From contig JAFLBP010000036.1 of NCBI GenBank assembly GCA_017303875.1, positions 1 to 57,045 on the forward strand: DNA of 57,045 nt, written 5' to 3'. The notes beneath the pieces are model-generated. The model saw only the letters and a list, made by a program, of their open reading frames with translations, searched no databases and was not told where the DNA came from. This DNA is from Chitinophagales bacterium. GTDB lineage: Bacteria > Bacteroidota > Bacteroidia > Chitinophagales > Saprospiraceae. This document shows, piece after piece, positions 15,692 through 24,994 of the stretch. The translations under genes and the position numbers were made by a program. How positions within the stretch are numbered: the first letter of the stretch is position 1; every line of letters starts with the position of its first letter.

Positions 15692-18646
15692 TTATAGCGT
15701 CAGCACAATTTCCGTTCCGACGCCCACCTGGCTTCGGATTTCCAGTGCGCCGCCGAGGCGTTCTGCCCGGCGCTGCATGTTCCACAAGCCGTTGCCGGGT
15801 TTAAAATTGGACTGATCGAAGCCGCCGCCATCATCGCGAATGCGCATTTGTGTTTTACCGGCAAGCGGCGCAATATTTACCCAAAGGTTTGCCGCGCCGC
15901 TGTATTTGGCGGCATTGTTGACCGCTTCTTTAAAAATAAGGTAAAAATCCTTGCGCTGCTCCATGGTCATGGCCTTTTCCGCCCCATCGCCTTCCACGAC
16001 AAAGTGCAGGCGAATGTCCTGAGGCTCAAGGATTTCCACAGCAAATTCTTTCATTTTCTGCAACACGCTGCTCAGGGTGTCATTGCGCGGATTAACGCTC
16101 CACACAATATCGCTCACGGCCTCCATGACCTGCCTTGCGCGTTCGCCAATAACGCCGAGGCGGGCGCGATCCAGTTCGCTTTGCAAGTTGCGCAAAGCCG
16201 CATCGCTCAGGATACTGATGCTGCTGATGGTACTGCCCAGCTCGTCGTGCAGATCGCGTGCAATGCGGTTGCGCTGTTGCTCCAGCGCCAGTTCGTTTTC
16301 CAATTGCAATTGCCGGGTTTCCGCTTCGCGGCGGGCTTTTTCTGCCTGCAACTGTTGGGCACGCAGGCGGTAGCGATAGTAAAAACGCAAGACCAGCACG
16401 GTTATACCCAGCAAGCCGAAGGCCACGGCGAGCATAAACTGCCAGGTTTGGCTCCAGTGCGGACGAATGCGGATTTGCAACACACGGGCCTCTGTTTCCG
16501 GCGTCCACAAACCCTCGGCGTTGGCGGCAATCAGGCGAAAAGTGTACTTGCCGGGGGCGAGGTTGGCATAGGTGACAAATGGCTGGGTACCCAGTTCTGT
16601 CCACGCGGCCGGCGCATCGGCTTCGCTTTGCAATTGCACTTTGAACTGATTGGCCGCCGGATCAAGCAATTCCAGCGCAGCCAATTCGAGGCGCAGGGTA
16701 TTTTCGTTATGCGCCAGTTCGAGCGTTTTGAGGCATTCGATGGCCGTATCGCCCGCCCAGGGCTGGTCATGAATGTAAAGGCCCGTAAGCGCGGGCACGG
16801 GGGCATGCCCGCGGGCGCGTATGGAATCGGGATGAAAACGATCCAGTCCCTTGCTGCCGCCGAGCCATATATAGCCTTTGCTGTCCTGAAAAATGGCGCC
16901 GGGTAAAAACGCATAGCCGCTCAAACCTTCCCGAACGCCAAACAGGCGCCCGCCCGGCTGCGGACCTTGCGGGTCAAATTGCTGCAAACCCCGGTTAGTT
17001 GTCAGCCACAAACAGCCCCTCACATCTTCCTGCACTGCCGATACAAAAGGATTGGCGAGACCCGACTGCTCATCGTATTTTTCAACTTCAAACGTCTGAT
17101 TATCAATTTTATACAAGCCCGTTGAAGTAGCGATATACATAAAACGCCCGTCGCGGCGCTCCGCAAATTGATTGACAATACCGGTGTTTTCAAAGCGCCG
17201 CAAGGCTTGTAATTGCCCGTTGCTATTCCAGGTAAAAAGTTCGGCAAAATTGCTGGAACCCACCCATATCCGACCCAGATGATCTACGGAGAGTTGTCCG
17301 ACTTCATACGCACAGGCGTCTATAGTACTTGCTTTTAAGGTTGTCAGATCCAGCAAGTAAAGCCCGGTAAAAGTGCCTGCAAGGATTTGAGTATCTGAAA
17401 TGGGCGCCAGGTAGTAATCGTTGGATTCCAGTTTCGGGAAAGCAAAAACCCGAATGCCTTCCGGCCCGGGCGCATTCCATGGCTGCCCCGGAATGAACAA
17501 GCCCGCTTCGACATTTTTCAGGCGAAAAAACTGCGAAAAAGGCGGAAAAATTTGAGTGCGTTCGGGCTTTCCGGAACCAAACGTCGCCATTTTGCCGGAT
17601 TGATCCAATACCCGGATTTTGCCTTTCCGCATTTCCAGAAAACTCAGGGCGGCAATATCAGCAGCCATTTGCCGAAGCGGCAAAGCTTGCTGCGACTGAA
17701 AAAATACGCCGTTTTTGTAATCGGAGGCCCAGAGGATATTGTCGCGATCCAGATAGGCGCTGCGCAGCACCGGAGCGGGTATTTCCGGAGTTGCCATAGC
17801 TTTCAGGGCTTCGAATTGGCGGGAAAACAGGTCAAAATACAAGGCTTTGCCGGAAACCCCGAGCACCAGCAGGCGCGTTGGGTTAAGTACCTGAATACTC
17901 AACACCGCACTCTGAGCATCGGGGAAGGGATACAACTGCGCTGCGTCCGGCTGTCCGAGCGGAAACAGCAGGAGGCCCTTGTTGGTGCCCAGCACCAGAT
18001 GTCCCGACTCCAAGGCCTGCACGTCCATCACTTTCAGGGGCGATTTTTCTGAAAAATAGCGTTTGGCCGCCTGCCCTTTTGCCAGCACTTCCACGCCGGG
18101 GCCAAGCTCCCAAAATGCGCCAGCCAGGGCGTCGGGTAAAAATGCGGCGCGTATGGCATCCGTTGTTGCCGTGCCGATCAACTCGAAAGTGCGGTTTTGT
18201 GTATCAAAAGAGAAATAACGCCCCGCGCAGATGCCCCAAAGTTTGCCGCTTGCATCTAAGTGGAAAGCGTAGTGTTCTGTGTTATTTTTAATAAAAAAAT
18301 GCTCAAAATGACCTTTGCAGCGGCGGTAGCAATTGATGGCCAGGTCGGACGCAAACCACAAATCGCCTTGCGCATCTTCAAAAAAAGGACTTTGAATATT
18401 GTTGCCGTACAGGCTCAGGGAGTCCTTTTCCGTTTGCCGGAACACCCGGACGCGCCGCCCATCGAAGCGGTTTAGTCCGTCCACCGAACTAATCCAGACA
18501 AACCCGCGGCTGTCTTTATACACAAATGCATTGATGCTTTGCGACAGCCCCTGCTCCGGGCCTAAAAACAAAGCGCCCTGCGCTTTTGACTGCGTAGAGA
18601 GCAGGCAAAAGTACAGGGCGAGGGTGAGGGCGCAGGGGTAAATCAT
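15692..18646 (-). CDS. Propeller-type sensor histidine kinase (HisKA_3)
   Basis: The start is set at the ATG giving MIYPCALTLALYF, a signal peptide ending near STQSKAQ; a TTG five codons upstream is less likely. The 984-residue protein has periplasmic two-component propeller repeats (FVWISSVDGLNRFDG, DLWFASD, CLWLTTNRGLQQFD, YIWLGGSKGLDRF), a Y_Y_Y domain (APGKYTFRLIAANAEG), one membrane helix near residue 730, a HisKA_3 dimerisation domain with phospho-accepting His in RDLHDELG near residue 800, and an HATPase domain (DDGGGFD, GNGLWNMQRRAE). It probably phosphorylates the NarL-type regulator encoded downstream. The periplasmic ligand is unknown. Confidence 0.93.
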   Translation of the reverse strand: MIYPCALTLALYFCLLSTQSKAQGALFLGPEQGLSQSINAFVYKDSRGFVWISSVDGLNRFDGRRVRVFRQTEKDSLSLYGNNIQSPFFEDAQGDLWFASDLAINCYRRCKGHFEHFFIKNNTEHYAFHLDASGKLWGICAGRYFSFDTQNRTFELIGTATTDAIRAAFLPDALAGAFWELGPGVEVLAKGQAAKRYFSEKSPLKVMDVQALESGHLVLGTNKGLLLFPLGQPDAAQLYPFPDAQSAVLSIQVLNPTRLLVLGVSGKALYFDLFSRQFEALKAMATPEIPAPVLRSAYLDRDNILWASDYKNGVFFQSQQALPLRQMAADIAALSFLEMRKGKIRVLDQSGKMATFGSGKPERTQIFPPFSQFFRLKNVEAGLFIPGQPWNAPGPEGIRVFAFPKLESNDYYLAPISDTQILAGTFTGLYLLDLTTLKASTIDACAYEVGQLSVDHLGRIWVGSSNFAELFTWNSNGQLQALRRFENTGIVNQFAERRDGRFMYIATSTGLYKIDNQTFEVEKYDEQSGLANPFVSAVQEDVRGCLWLTTNRGLQQFDPQGPQPGGRLFGVREGLSGYAFLPGAIFQDSKGYIWLGGSKGLDRFHPDSIRARGHAPVPALTGLYIHDQPWAGDTAIECLKTLELAHNENTLRLELAALELLDPAANQFKVQLQSEADAPAAWTELGTQPFVTYANLAPGKYTFRLIAANAEGLWTPETEARVLQIRIRPHWSQTWQFMLAVAFGLLGITVLVLRFYYRYRLRAQQLQAEKARREAETRQLQLENELALEQQRNRIARDLHDELGSTISSISILSDAALRNLQSELDRARLGVIGERARQVMEAVSDIVWSVNPRNDTLSSVLQKMKEFAVEILEPQDIRLHFVVEGDGAEKAMTMEQRKDFYLIFKEAVNNAAKYSGAANLWVNIAPLAGKTQMRIRDDGGGFDQSNFKPGNGLWNMQRRAERLGGALEIRSQVGVGTEIVLTL

Positions 18647-18661
18647 GACGCCACAAAGCAA

Positions 18662-19558
18662 TTATTTTCCAAAAATATTGACCTTAAAGAGACTCAAGGT
18701 CAACTGCCCTACGGCCAGTGTTGTTGCTATTACTAAAGGCCATGACAGCTTATTAGCAAAAAATCTTTTGCCAATAGCCATTGTATACGGGCCAACCCGT
18801 GGGTTGATGATAATAAATTCCGGGTTAATGGATTCATAAAGGTGAGGATCAATGGGAGTAGCAAGTTCGAGGGGCGCTCCAGCAGGATTCCAGCGTGGCG
18901 GGCATGCAACACCCAACTCATAGGCTAAGGATGGGGCAGCGGTGTCGCTACTAAGCTGTGGCGCCGGAAGCGGGGACAACTTAAAAGTTTTAAAAGTTGT
19001 AAATTCGTCAAATCCAGCGTCTGGTGCAGTAATCACGATAAAAGCGGTGCTAATGGATAATGAAATATCCTCTGGCCTGAGCTCACTTCCAGAATAATAT
19101 CCATAAAAATCAGGATCAACCCTGTATCCACCACTTTTGGGGCCACCTGCTATGGACGCGCAAAACAGGAGTTGTTGCAGTGGGACGTACACAAGATCAA
19201 TAGGTGGTGTATTGTCAAAAAAACTCGCTTCCTCATCTGAAGTAATTGGCTGTAAAGTTCCACGTACTGTCTCTACCGACAAATCTGAGGCCATCAAATC
19301 TTCTGTTACACTAAAACCTGTTCTACTTGCGTAAATCTTATTGTTTTTCCCTCTTAATGCAAAATAATAATATATGCTTGTAGGATTATTTCTTTCCGCT
19401 TCACTTACCCTGTTTGGCAAACCGGGCCTGATGATCATTCCTGCTAAACGGTAAGGTGCTTCACTGCCAATACGATTAAGCGTATCTAGGTTACTTGTAA
19501 GTCCATTCAGTTTCTCCGCCAAATCTAATGACGGAATCTTAAAAACTCCAATATCCAT
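18662..19558 (-). CDS. Hypothetical protein with one C-terminal membrane helix
   Basis: I do not recognise this 298-residue protein. It has no signal peptide, and is mostly soluble with a proline-rich middle and a single hydrophobic segment near the C-terminus (LSWPLVIATTLAVGQLTLSL), so it may be tail-anchored. The stop lies 15 bp before the kinase ATG, so the two are likely co-transcribed. Base composition is more AT-rich than the kinase gene. A role as an accessory or input to the kinase is possible but rests on position only. Confidence 0.65.
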   Translation of the reverse strand: MDIGVFKIPSLDLAEKLNGLTSNLDTLNRIGSEAPYRLAGMIIRPGLPNRVSEAERNNPTSIYYYFALRGKNNKIYASRTGFSVTEDLMASDLSVETVRGTLQPITSDEEASFFDNTPPIDLVYVPLQQLLFCASIAGGPKSGGYRVDPDFYGYYSGSELRPEDISLSISTAFIVITAPDAGFDEFTTFKTFKLSPLPAPQLSSDTAAPSLAYELGVACPPRWNPAGAPLELATPIDPHLYESINPEFIIINPRVGPYTMAIGKRFFANKLSWPLVIATTLAVGQLTLSLFKVNIFGK

Positions 19559-19670
19559 TGTTTCATCTGTTTTGGTTAAAAAATGTGTTGTTTGTTTTAT
19601 TTTGCAGCTTCCAAGATGCAGCGTTTTTTACACGCCGGCAAGCGAAGATGCATAAATTTTTTACTAAATA

Positions 19671-20825
19671 TCAAGGCGTTGCCAAAATAAACGAAAAGTG
19701 CAGCGCCAAACCGCTTTCCGACACTAAATGCAACTGATATTGCCCGCAGGAAAGTTGCAGGCCACTCAGGGGGATTTCCTGTTTCAATGCCGCAGCAGCT
19801 TCTACTTCCTGTGTCCACAGCACCCTGCCCTTCATGTCGCAGACGGATACGGTGCAGCTTTGTTCGGCAAATTCAAGTCCGAAATGCAGGTACAGGGTTC
19901 CCTGCGGCGTGGAAATATTGGGCTGTAGCGCTACTTCCGCCGTCTGACCAAAAAACAAATTGCGCTGCGGACTGTAATCTTCCTGCCCGTCCCGATCCAA
20001 CAAGCGCAGGCGATAATACACCTCGCCCGCCGGAGCCTGGCGGTCGTAAAATTCATATTCCGCGCCATGATCGGCCGAGCCGCGGGCCACCACAGCGCCC
20101 AGCGCTGTCCAGTCTTTTTGCTGCCGGCGCTCCACCACAAACTGCTCAAAATTGAACTCCAGCGCAGTTGACCAGCGCAGTTGCGCCTCGGTTTTTCCGG
20201 TTTTATAAGCCCAGAAATCCAGTAATTCCACCGGCGCGGCGCCACTGAGCGGAAGCACGTGATTCAGCACAGGGTTGGTCATCGGGCATGAACAAATCAC
20301 CGCATTGGGGCCGTAAAACTTGATGCCCGATAAATTGCTTTTATCGTTGCCGCCCTGATCGGTCAGCGCCAGATAAGTCGGCACAAAAGATTCATTATGA
20401 ACCAATTCCAGAGCAAAACTCAAGGGGCTGGTACCCAGCGTAATGGTACAAACCGTATATTCCTGGTTCTGGTTGTAGGTGCGGGTGGTGGTCGCCACAA
20501 AAGAAACACCGAACCAGTAATTGTTGTAATCCTGCTCCGAGCCTTGCAGATTCATCCCGTTGTACGGAATCGTTACGCCCGGAAAATCTACCGTATTAAC
20601 CGTAATAGTGGCATTCCCAAAATCCGGAATGGCCGAAGCCGTCGGGTTTCTGAGGAAAAATTCCACATCCGACCAGCCGCAGGTAATGTTGCCGTCAACG
20701 GGTTTGATTTTGAAAATGATATTGTTGCCACTAACGGAAGCGCTCGCTTCAAAATGTTGGGCAAACAAGGGCATAGCTGCCGTTAAAACTAAGTTTAAAA
20801 GCAGCAGAAACAGTTTATTTTGCAT
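19671..20825 (-). CDS. Exported protein with T9SS-type C-terminal tail
   Basis: The start is taken at the ATG giving MQNKLFLLLLNLVL, a clear signal peptide ending at PLFAQ; the open frame extends far upstream into the neighbour but only as a shadow. The 384-residue protein has a cohesin-like or carbohydrate-binding-like strand-rich N-terminal part, then a fibronectin-like segment (ELLDFWAYKTGKTEAQLRWS, FEQFVVERR, YYRLRLLDRDG) that usually precedes type IX sorting tails. The final 85 residues resemble a degenerate type A sorting domain (GTLYLHFG, CGQYQLHLVSESG). It is the last gene of a four-gene exported-protein operon. Function unknown. Confidence 0.75.
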   Translation of the reverse strand: MQNKLFLLLLNLVLTAAMPLFAQHFEASASVSGNNIIFKIKPVDGNITCGWSDVEFFLRNPTASAIPDFGNATITVNTVDFPGVTIPYNGMNLQGSEQDYNNYWFGVSFVATTTRTYNQNQEYTVCTITLGTSPLSFALELVHNESFVPTYLALTDQGGNDKSNLSGIKFYGPNAVICSCPMTNPVLNHVLPLSGAAPVELLDFWAYKTGKTEAQLRWSTALEFNFEQFVVERRQQKDWTALGAVVARGSADHGAEYEFYDRQAPAGEVYYRLRLLDRDGQEDYSPQRNLFFGQTAEVALQPNISTPQGTLYLHFGLEFAEQSCTVSVCDMKGRVLWTQEVEAAAALKQEIPLSGLQLSCGQYQLHLVSESGLALHFSFILATP

Positions 20826-20839
20826 GGGAAAAAAGCAGA

Positions 20840-22561
20840 TTATTGTTGTTCTGTAATGATGTTGGTGGGGGTTCCGAGAATATTCAGCAGGCGGCTGTAA
20901 TCGTTGATTGCAGCCGGCCCGGTGGCGCGCACGGTGCCGTCCATATTCAGGTCGGGATTGGCATACACGTTGCTGATGACCGTCGTTGAAGTGCCGAGGT
21001 AATTGAGCAGTCCCGAATAGTCGTTGATGCCCGTCGGGCCGGTGGCACGCACCGTGTTGTTGGTGTTCACGTTGCCGCCCCAGAGCGCGAAAATGGGCGT
21101 CGGTGTGGTTTGCACCTGTTTCATGGGGTTGGTACCGAAGGCTTGCGACTGGGCGCTGGTAAAGTCGTAAGCCGTTGTGGCATTTTCCGACAAATTGATG
21201 CCCACGGGCGTTCGCACGCTCAAATGATTGCGATGCCCTGCGGCGATGATGTATTTTCCTGCATTGGCCGGGACACGCAGTGGCGAAACGCCATCCAGAT
21301 CCACCACATCGCCGTCGCGTTGCAAAAGGGCTACCCGGCTTTGAATGTTCAGGGCCGGGTTGAGGGTATCTTTGAGCCAGACGAACACCCAATCTACAAT
21401 CGCGTCGTTGCCGGTGGGCGCAAAAACGCCTGCGCCTGCCGTGTACGGGCCTGCGGGTTGCCAGCCGCTGTGTGCAAATTTCCCGGCGCCATAAGTACTC
21501 GGCGCGGTAGTCGGAATCAGGGAGGCACTGCGCAAATTGTCGTTCATCTGGTTGCTTGTGGTATTAAAAGGCCCTTGTAGCATGATTTTCAGGGAAAGCA
21601 ATACCCGATTCATCAGCGAATCATCGGCAACCGTAAAAAAGCCCGGCTCCACATTTGTGCGCGTGCGTTTGTACGGGCCACTGCCCGTAGCCGCGCCCAT
21701 ATTGGCGGGCGGGAGGTCGTAGTTCATTTGCAGGGAGGAGTAGCGGGCCACCCCGCAGTCGGCCCGACTAAACCCCGGCAATTCATCGGCCGCAGACCAG
21801 TTTGCCTCTACTTCCAATTGGCTGCCGCCGTTTACGCCTTCTGTTATTTCCCAGGCAGCATTCAGGGCGTTGGACGTGATGGCAGGGCCACCGTCGCCCA
21901 AGGTCAGCGCCGAAGGCAGACAGCGAACGCCAATGGCATCAGCGGCACCTAATTCCCTGACAAACATCAGGTTATAGGTACTTTCATCGGCCCCGACCGG
22001 ATAGAAAAAGCCCATAGGGCCAAGGCTTTGGCTGACGACCGTGCCTGTACCATTGGTGACGCAGTATTCATTCTCGTCGTAGTTGTACGGACTTGAAAAT
22101 CCCAAAAAGCGCAGGTGGTGGTTGCCCAGCAGCACCTGGTTGTTATCGGCGGCAAATTCGAGCCAAAAGAGCACCGAGGCTTCATCTTGCAGGAGCAGGT
22201 CGGCGGCGTTTTTTTCCAAGGCCAGCTTGTAAAAGGCGTCGCCGCCGGAGGTGAGCTGGCTGTTGGCGCTGCCGCTGATCCGCACTTCGGAGGTACCGGC
22301 CTGGAAATCGCCGGCATTGATCCAGTGGCCTTCCAGGCGGTAGAAGCCGTTGCCGCTGAGGGTAGCGGCAGCGGCGTTGCTGATATTGCCATTGGTTTTT
22401 AAAGTACCTCCGTTTTGGATGCTTCCGGCGCTGTTTTGGATGCCGCCCTGCACGTTGAGTTCCGTGCCGGCGACGAGGTTTATGACAGCGCCGTTATTGG
22501 TGAGTTGCGCCGGGGAGGTGTAGGCGCAAAGGAGCAGACTGAGTACAAAAAAATGCTTCAT
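20840..22561 (-). CDS. Large exported protein with paired dockerin-like repeats
   Basis: The 573-residue protein has a signal peptide (to TSPAQ), then a repeat-rich region with INLVAGTELNVQGG-type strands. Near the C-terminus there are two matching units, each about 35 residues: NTNNTVRATGPTGINDYSG and DLNMDGTVRATGPAAINDYS, both followed by a leucine-rich LLNxLG helix. The second has a DxNxDG calcium-binding pattern as in dockerins, but the loop is altered by ATGP. The first unit lacks the acidic loop residues. It starts within 4 bp of the upstream small protein stop. Possible role: calcium-stabilised surface attachment or partner binding. Confidence 0.7.
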   Translation of the reverse strand: MKHFFVLSLLLCAYTSPAQLTNNGAVINLVAGTELNVQGGIQNSAGSIQNGGTLKTNGNISNAAAATLSGNGFYRLEGHWINAGDFQAGTSEVRISGSANSQLTSGGDAFYKLALEKNAADLLLQDEASVLFWLEFAADNNQVLLGNHHLRFLGFSSPYNYDENEYCVTNGTGTVVSQSLGPMGFFYPVGADESTYNLMFVRELGAADAIGVRCLPSALTLGDGGPAITSNALNAAWEITEGVNGGSQLEVEANWSAADELPGFSRADCGVARYSSLQMNYDLPPANMGAATGSGPYKRTRTNVEPGFFTVADDSLMNRVLLSLKIMLQGPFNTTSNQMNDNLRSASLIPTTAPSTYGAGKFAHSGWQPAGPYTAGAGVFAPTGNDAIVDWVFVWLKDTLNPALNIQSRVALLQRDGDVVDLDGVSPLRVPANAGKYIIAAGHRNHLSVRTPVGINLSENATTAYDFTSAQSQAFGTNPMKQVQTTPTPIFALWGGNVNTNNTVRATGPTGINDYSGLLNYLGTSTTVISNVYANPDLNMDGTVRATGPAAINDYSRLLNILGTPTNIITEQQ

Positions 22562-22899
22562 AGGCCGGTTTCGGGTTTGAGATTAAGCAATGGCCAGTCT
22601 TCCTCTTTGACGGAAGGCGGCAGTTCGTTGCGGCGCAGTTTGCTAATGATAAATTCGGCCACGCGGGCGGCATTTTCCTTGTATTTGAAGCCGAGGGTGC
22701 CGGGTTTGCCGGGCTGATTTTCCTGCCAGATGAGCAGGTTGCCATCCATCAGAATCATATAGCCGTAGGTGTTTTCCGGCGCTTGTATGAGCATCCAGGA
22801 AAGCTCGGCATCGGCGGACACGCGGAGGCTGTCGGTGGCGGTTTGCGCGGGAAGAGTGGCTGCAAACAGCAGGAGCAGGCAAAAAAGTAATGTTTTCAT
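22558..22899 (-). CDS. Small exported DUF4907-like protein
   Basis: The 113-residue protein has a signal peptide (LLLLFAATLPAQ) and then a short domain with YGYMILMDGNLLIWQEN, GTLGFKYKENAARVAEFII and ELPPSV, which matches what I know of the DUF4907 family (a GYxIxVDG strand, GNKGF turn and an AxxVAxLVIxKI helix). No function is established for it. The stop overlaps the ATG of the next gene by 4 bp (22558-22561), so the two are translationally coupled. Confidence 0.75.
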   Translation of the reverse strand: MKTLLFCLLLLFAATLPAQTATDSLRVSADAELSWMLIQAPENTYGYMILMDGNLLIWQENQPGKPGTLGFKYKENAARVAEFIISKLRRNELPPSVKEEDWPLLNLKPETGL

Positions 22900-22904
22900 G
22901 GCGT

Positions 22905-24728
22905 TTAGCGGTATACCTGGATGAAGCCGGAGAAATAATCATTGTTATCAAAGTAATTCAAAAAAGGGGACTGAATCATTAATCCGAATTGATAATTGCC
23001 GCTTGTAGAAACAGTAAAAACATCAGTTACAGGAAAAACAAGCCGTTCACCTGCATTGAAATGGGGTCTTGAAATTGGGAAGTTAAACGAAGCAACAGAT
23101 GGCCCTCCACCATTAAGGGAATAGCCAACTGCAGTATACACCAAATCAGATCCGGCAACTGTTTTACCAAGGCTCATCACACCGCTGACGATTACCCTGT
23201 CGCCTGCCAGCAGTGGGATTACCGGCGGGGCACTACTACCAACAAACTGCCATATGTTGGCAACGGTCGGTAAACTCGATACAATAGCTCCCCCCAATGC
23301 ACGCACATCAACAATTGCACTACCCCAAGAGGCCGTACCATTACTACCCGTGCTGGTGAGCACTTTACCCGGGCCGGGGTTGCCGCCGGCAATGCGGATG
23401 GTGCCGTTGACATCGAGTTTGGCGGCGGGACTGCTGGTGCCGATGCCTACATTGCCGCTGTTGCTGCTGTAGATGTCGGGGTTATTGATCGTCCAGGCGC
23501 CATCATTTATGCTGGAAGCGCCGCCGGAAGGCGTGGGCAGGCTGTAGATGGGCGCGGAGACGGGCGGGGTGTATTGCCAGGTTTCGGCGGAGTAAGTAAG
23601 TGGAGCTATTTGGCCAGTATTTACATAGCCTTGATTGCCGATTGAAAAACCAACAGCTCCATAACGTGCGACGCCGGGAAAGGATTTCCGCTGCGTCCAG
23701 GCATTGGCGGAAGGGGTATATTCCCACAATTCAGTTGTGCCGGAATTTACGGTAAAATCAAGACTTACATATCCTTTATTTGCAATATTAAAACCAATGG
23801 CGTTCAATCTTGAGGCGGGTAAATCGGCTTTTTGAAGCCAAGCGTTGGAAACCGGATCATATTCCCAAAAATCTTTTTTAAACCCGTCTATATCACTAAA
23901 ACCGGCTCCAAGATAGCCTTTGCCATTTAACCCAAAACCAACTGCGCCATATCGTCTCGTGCCCGGAAAAGAAGCGCGGGGTATCCATGCATTGATTTGT
24001 GGATCATATTCCCAAAAATCATTTACATAAAAACTGGTGTAACCTGTGCCAACATAACCTTTGTTGCCAATAGCAAATCCGACTGTTTCGCGCCGTCCTG
24101 CGCCGCCAAAATTGGCTTTTGCCGTCCAGACGTTGGTTGAAGGATTGAACTCCCAAAAATCAATTAAATGATTAATGCCGTCGAATCCTAAGCCCAAATA
24201 GCCTTTGCCTGCAATAGAAAATCCTGTACCTCCAATTCTCGCTACACCACCAATATCAGCCTTCTGTGTCCAGACATTTGTTGCCGGATCATATTCCCAA
24301 AAATCCTTTAAATATACGCTGACACCTCTTCCTGTTCCCACATACCCCTTGTTCCCAATCGAAAAACCAACCGCAAAAGACCTCGCCCCTACCACATCCG
24401 CTTTCCGCACCCAGGCATTCGTACCCATCGAATCGCCTACGCCGGTTTGTTTCCAGCCGCAGGTTTTGGCCCAGTTCGTGCCGTCGTAAATGTCTATACA
24501 GTTGTCGTCGAGGTTAAACACCTGCAAGCCTGTGGCGGGCGCGGCAATGGCATTGCGCTGGGCCGTGGTGAGGCGCGGGATGAGCAGGCCCTTGTTGGTG
24601 GATTGAATATCCAGCATGGCGCTGGCATCCGGCGTGGAGGGCGTATTGCTCAGGCTGGCCTGTCCGAAAAGTGCCCCATAACAGGTGATGAAAAGCAACA
24701 GCAATGGAAGTCGTAGCATAGCGTTCAT
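22905..24728 (-). CDS. Exported kelch-repeat protein
   Basis: The 607-residue protein has a signal peptide (ITCYGALFGQ), an N-terminal segment common in Bacteroidota surface proteins (TPDASAMLDIQSTNKGLLIP, TGLQVFNLDDN), and six kelch-type units with the core GNKGYVGTGxxxxYLKDFWEYDPxTNxWTQKA (about residues 105-380). A linker with GNVGIGTSSPAAKLDVNGTI follows, as in phage-tail-like or trimeric surface proteins, and a C-terminal beta-rich domain. It is the first gene of the operon 24728-19671. Kelch propellers bind proteins or carbohydrates; no catalytic residues can be assigned. Confidence 0.8.
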   Translation of the reverse strand: MNAMLRLPLLLLFITCYGALFGQASLSNTPSTPDASAMLDIQSTNKGLLIPRLTTAQRNAIAAPATGLQVFNLDDNCIDIYDGTNWAKTCGWKQTGVGDSMGTNAWVRKADVVGARSFAVGFSIGNKGYVGTGRGVSVYLKDFWEYDPATNVWTQKADIGGVARIGGTGFSIAGKGYLGLGFDGINHLIDFWEFNPSTNVWTAKANFGGAGRRETVGFAIGNKGYVGTGYTSFYVNDFWEYDPQINAWIPRASFPGTRRYGAVGFGLNGKGYLGAGFSDIDGFKKDFWEYDPVSNAWLQKADLPASRLNAIGFNIANKGYVSLDFTVNSGTTELWEYTPSANAWTQRKSFPGVARYGAVGFSIGNQGYVNTGQIAPLTYSAETWQYTPPVSAPIYSLPTPSGGASSINDGAWTINNPDIYSSNSGNVGIGTSSPAAKLDVNGTIRIAGGNPGPGKVLTSTGSNGTASWGSAIVDVRALGGAIVSSLPTVANIWQFVGSSAPPVIPLLAGDRVIVSGVMSLGKTVAGSDLVYTAVGYSLNGGGPSVASFNFPISRPHFNAGERLVFPVTDVFTVSTSGNYQFGLMIQSPFLNYFDNNDYFSGFIQVYR

Positions 24729-24761
24729 GTTGTGTTTTTGGATAAAAAAAGCAATTGAGCA

Positions 24762-24857
24762 TCAGGCGCCGCTGTGTTCTTCCGAATCTGTTCCAAGGCC
24801 GACGAAGGCGCTCAGGGCAAGCAGACAAAACAGGATAAGGTTGGCGGCGTCTGTCAT
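24762..24857 (-). CDS. Possible small membrane protein (31 residues)
   Basis: An ATG at 24857 opens a 31-codon frame whose product starts MTDAANLILFCLLALSAF and ends in a short acidic tail (TDSEEHSGA). A single helix with a charged tail is a usual shape for small membrane proteins. It lies just upstream of the kelch gene. No clear ribosome site is seen, as is common in Bacteroidota. Could be chance. Confidence 0.3.
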   Translation of the reverse strand: MTDAANLILFCLLALSAFVGLGTDSEEHSGA

Positions 24858-24994
24858 TTTTAAGGGGTTTTGTGTGGTTTTCTGCCACAATTTCCCTCAA
24901 AATTCCGCTAAATCGTATGCCTCGCCAAGCAGCGATTGCTAAGCTGCGCGTTTGGGTAAATAAGCTGTACGTTTGGAGGAAAATCCTGCACTGG

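Noticed and set aside
20826..21392. Upstream extension of the T9SS-tailed protein frame
   Set aside because: The extension overlaps the dockerin-like gene in another frame and lacks protein-like composition; a signal peptide begins at 20825.
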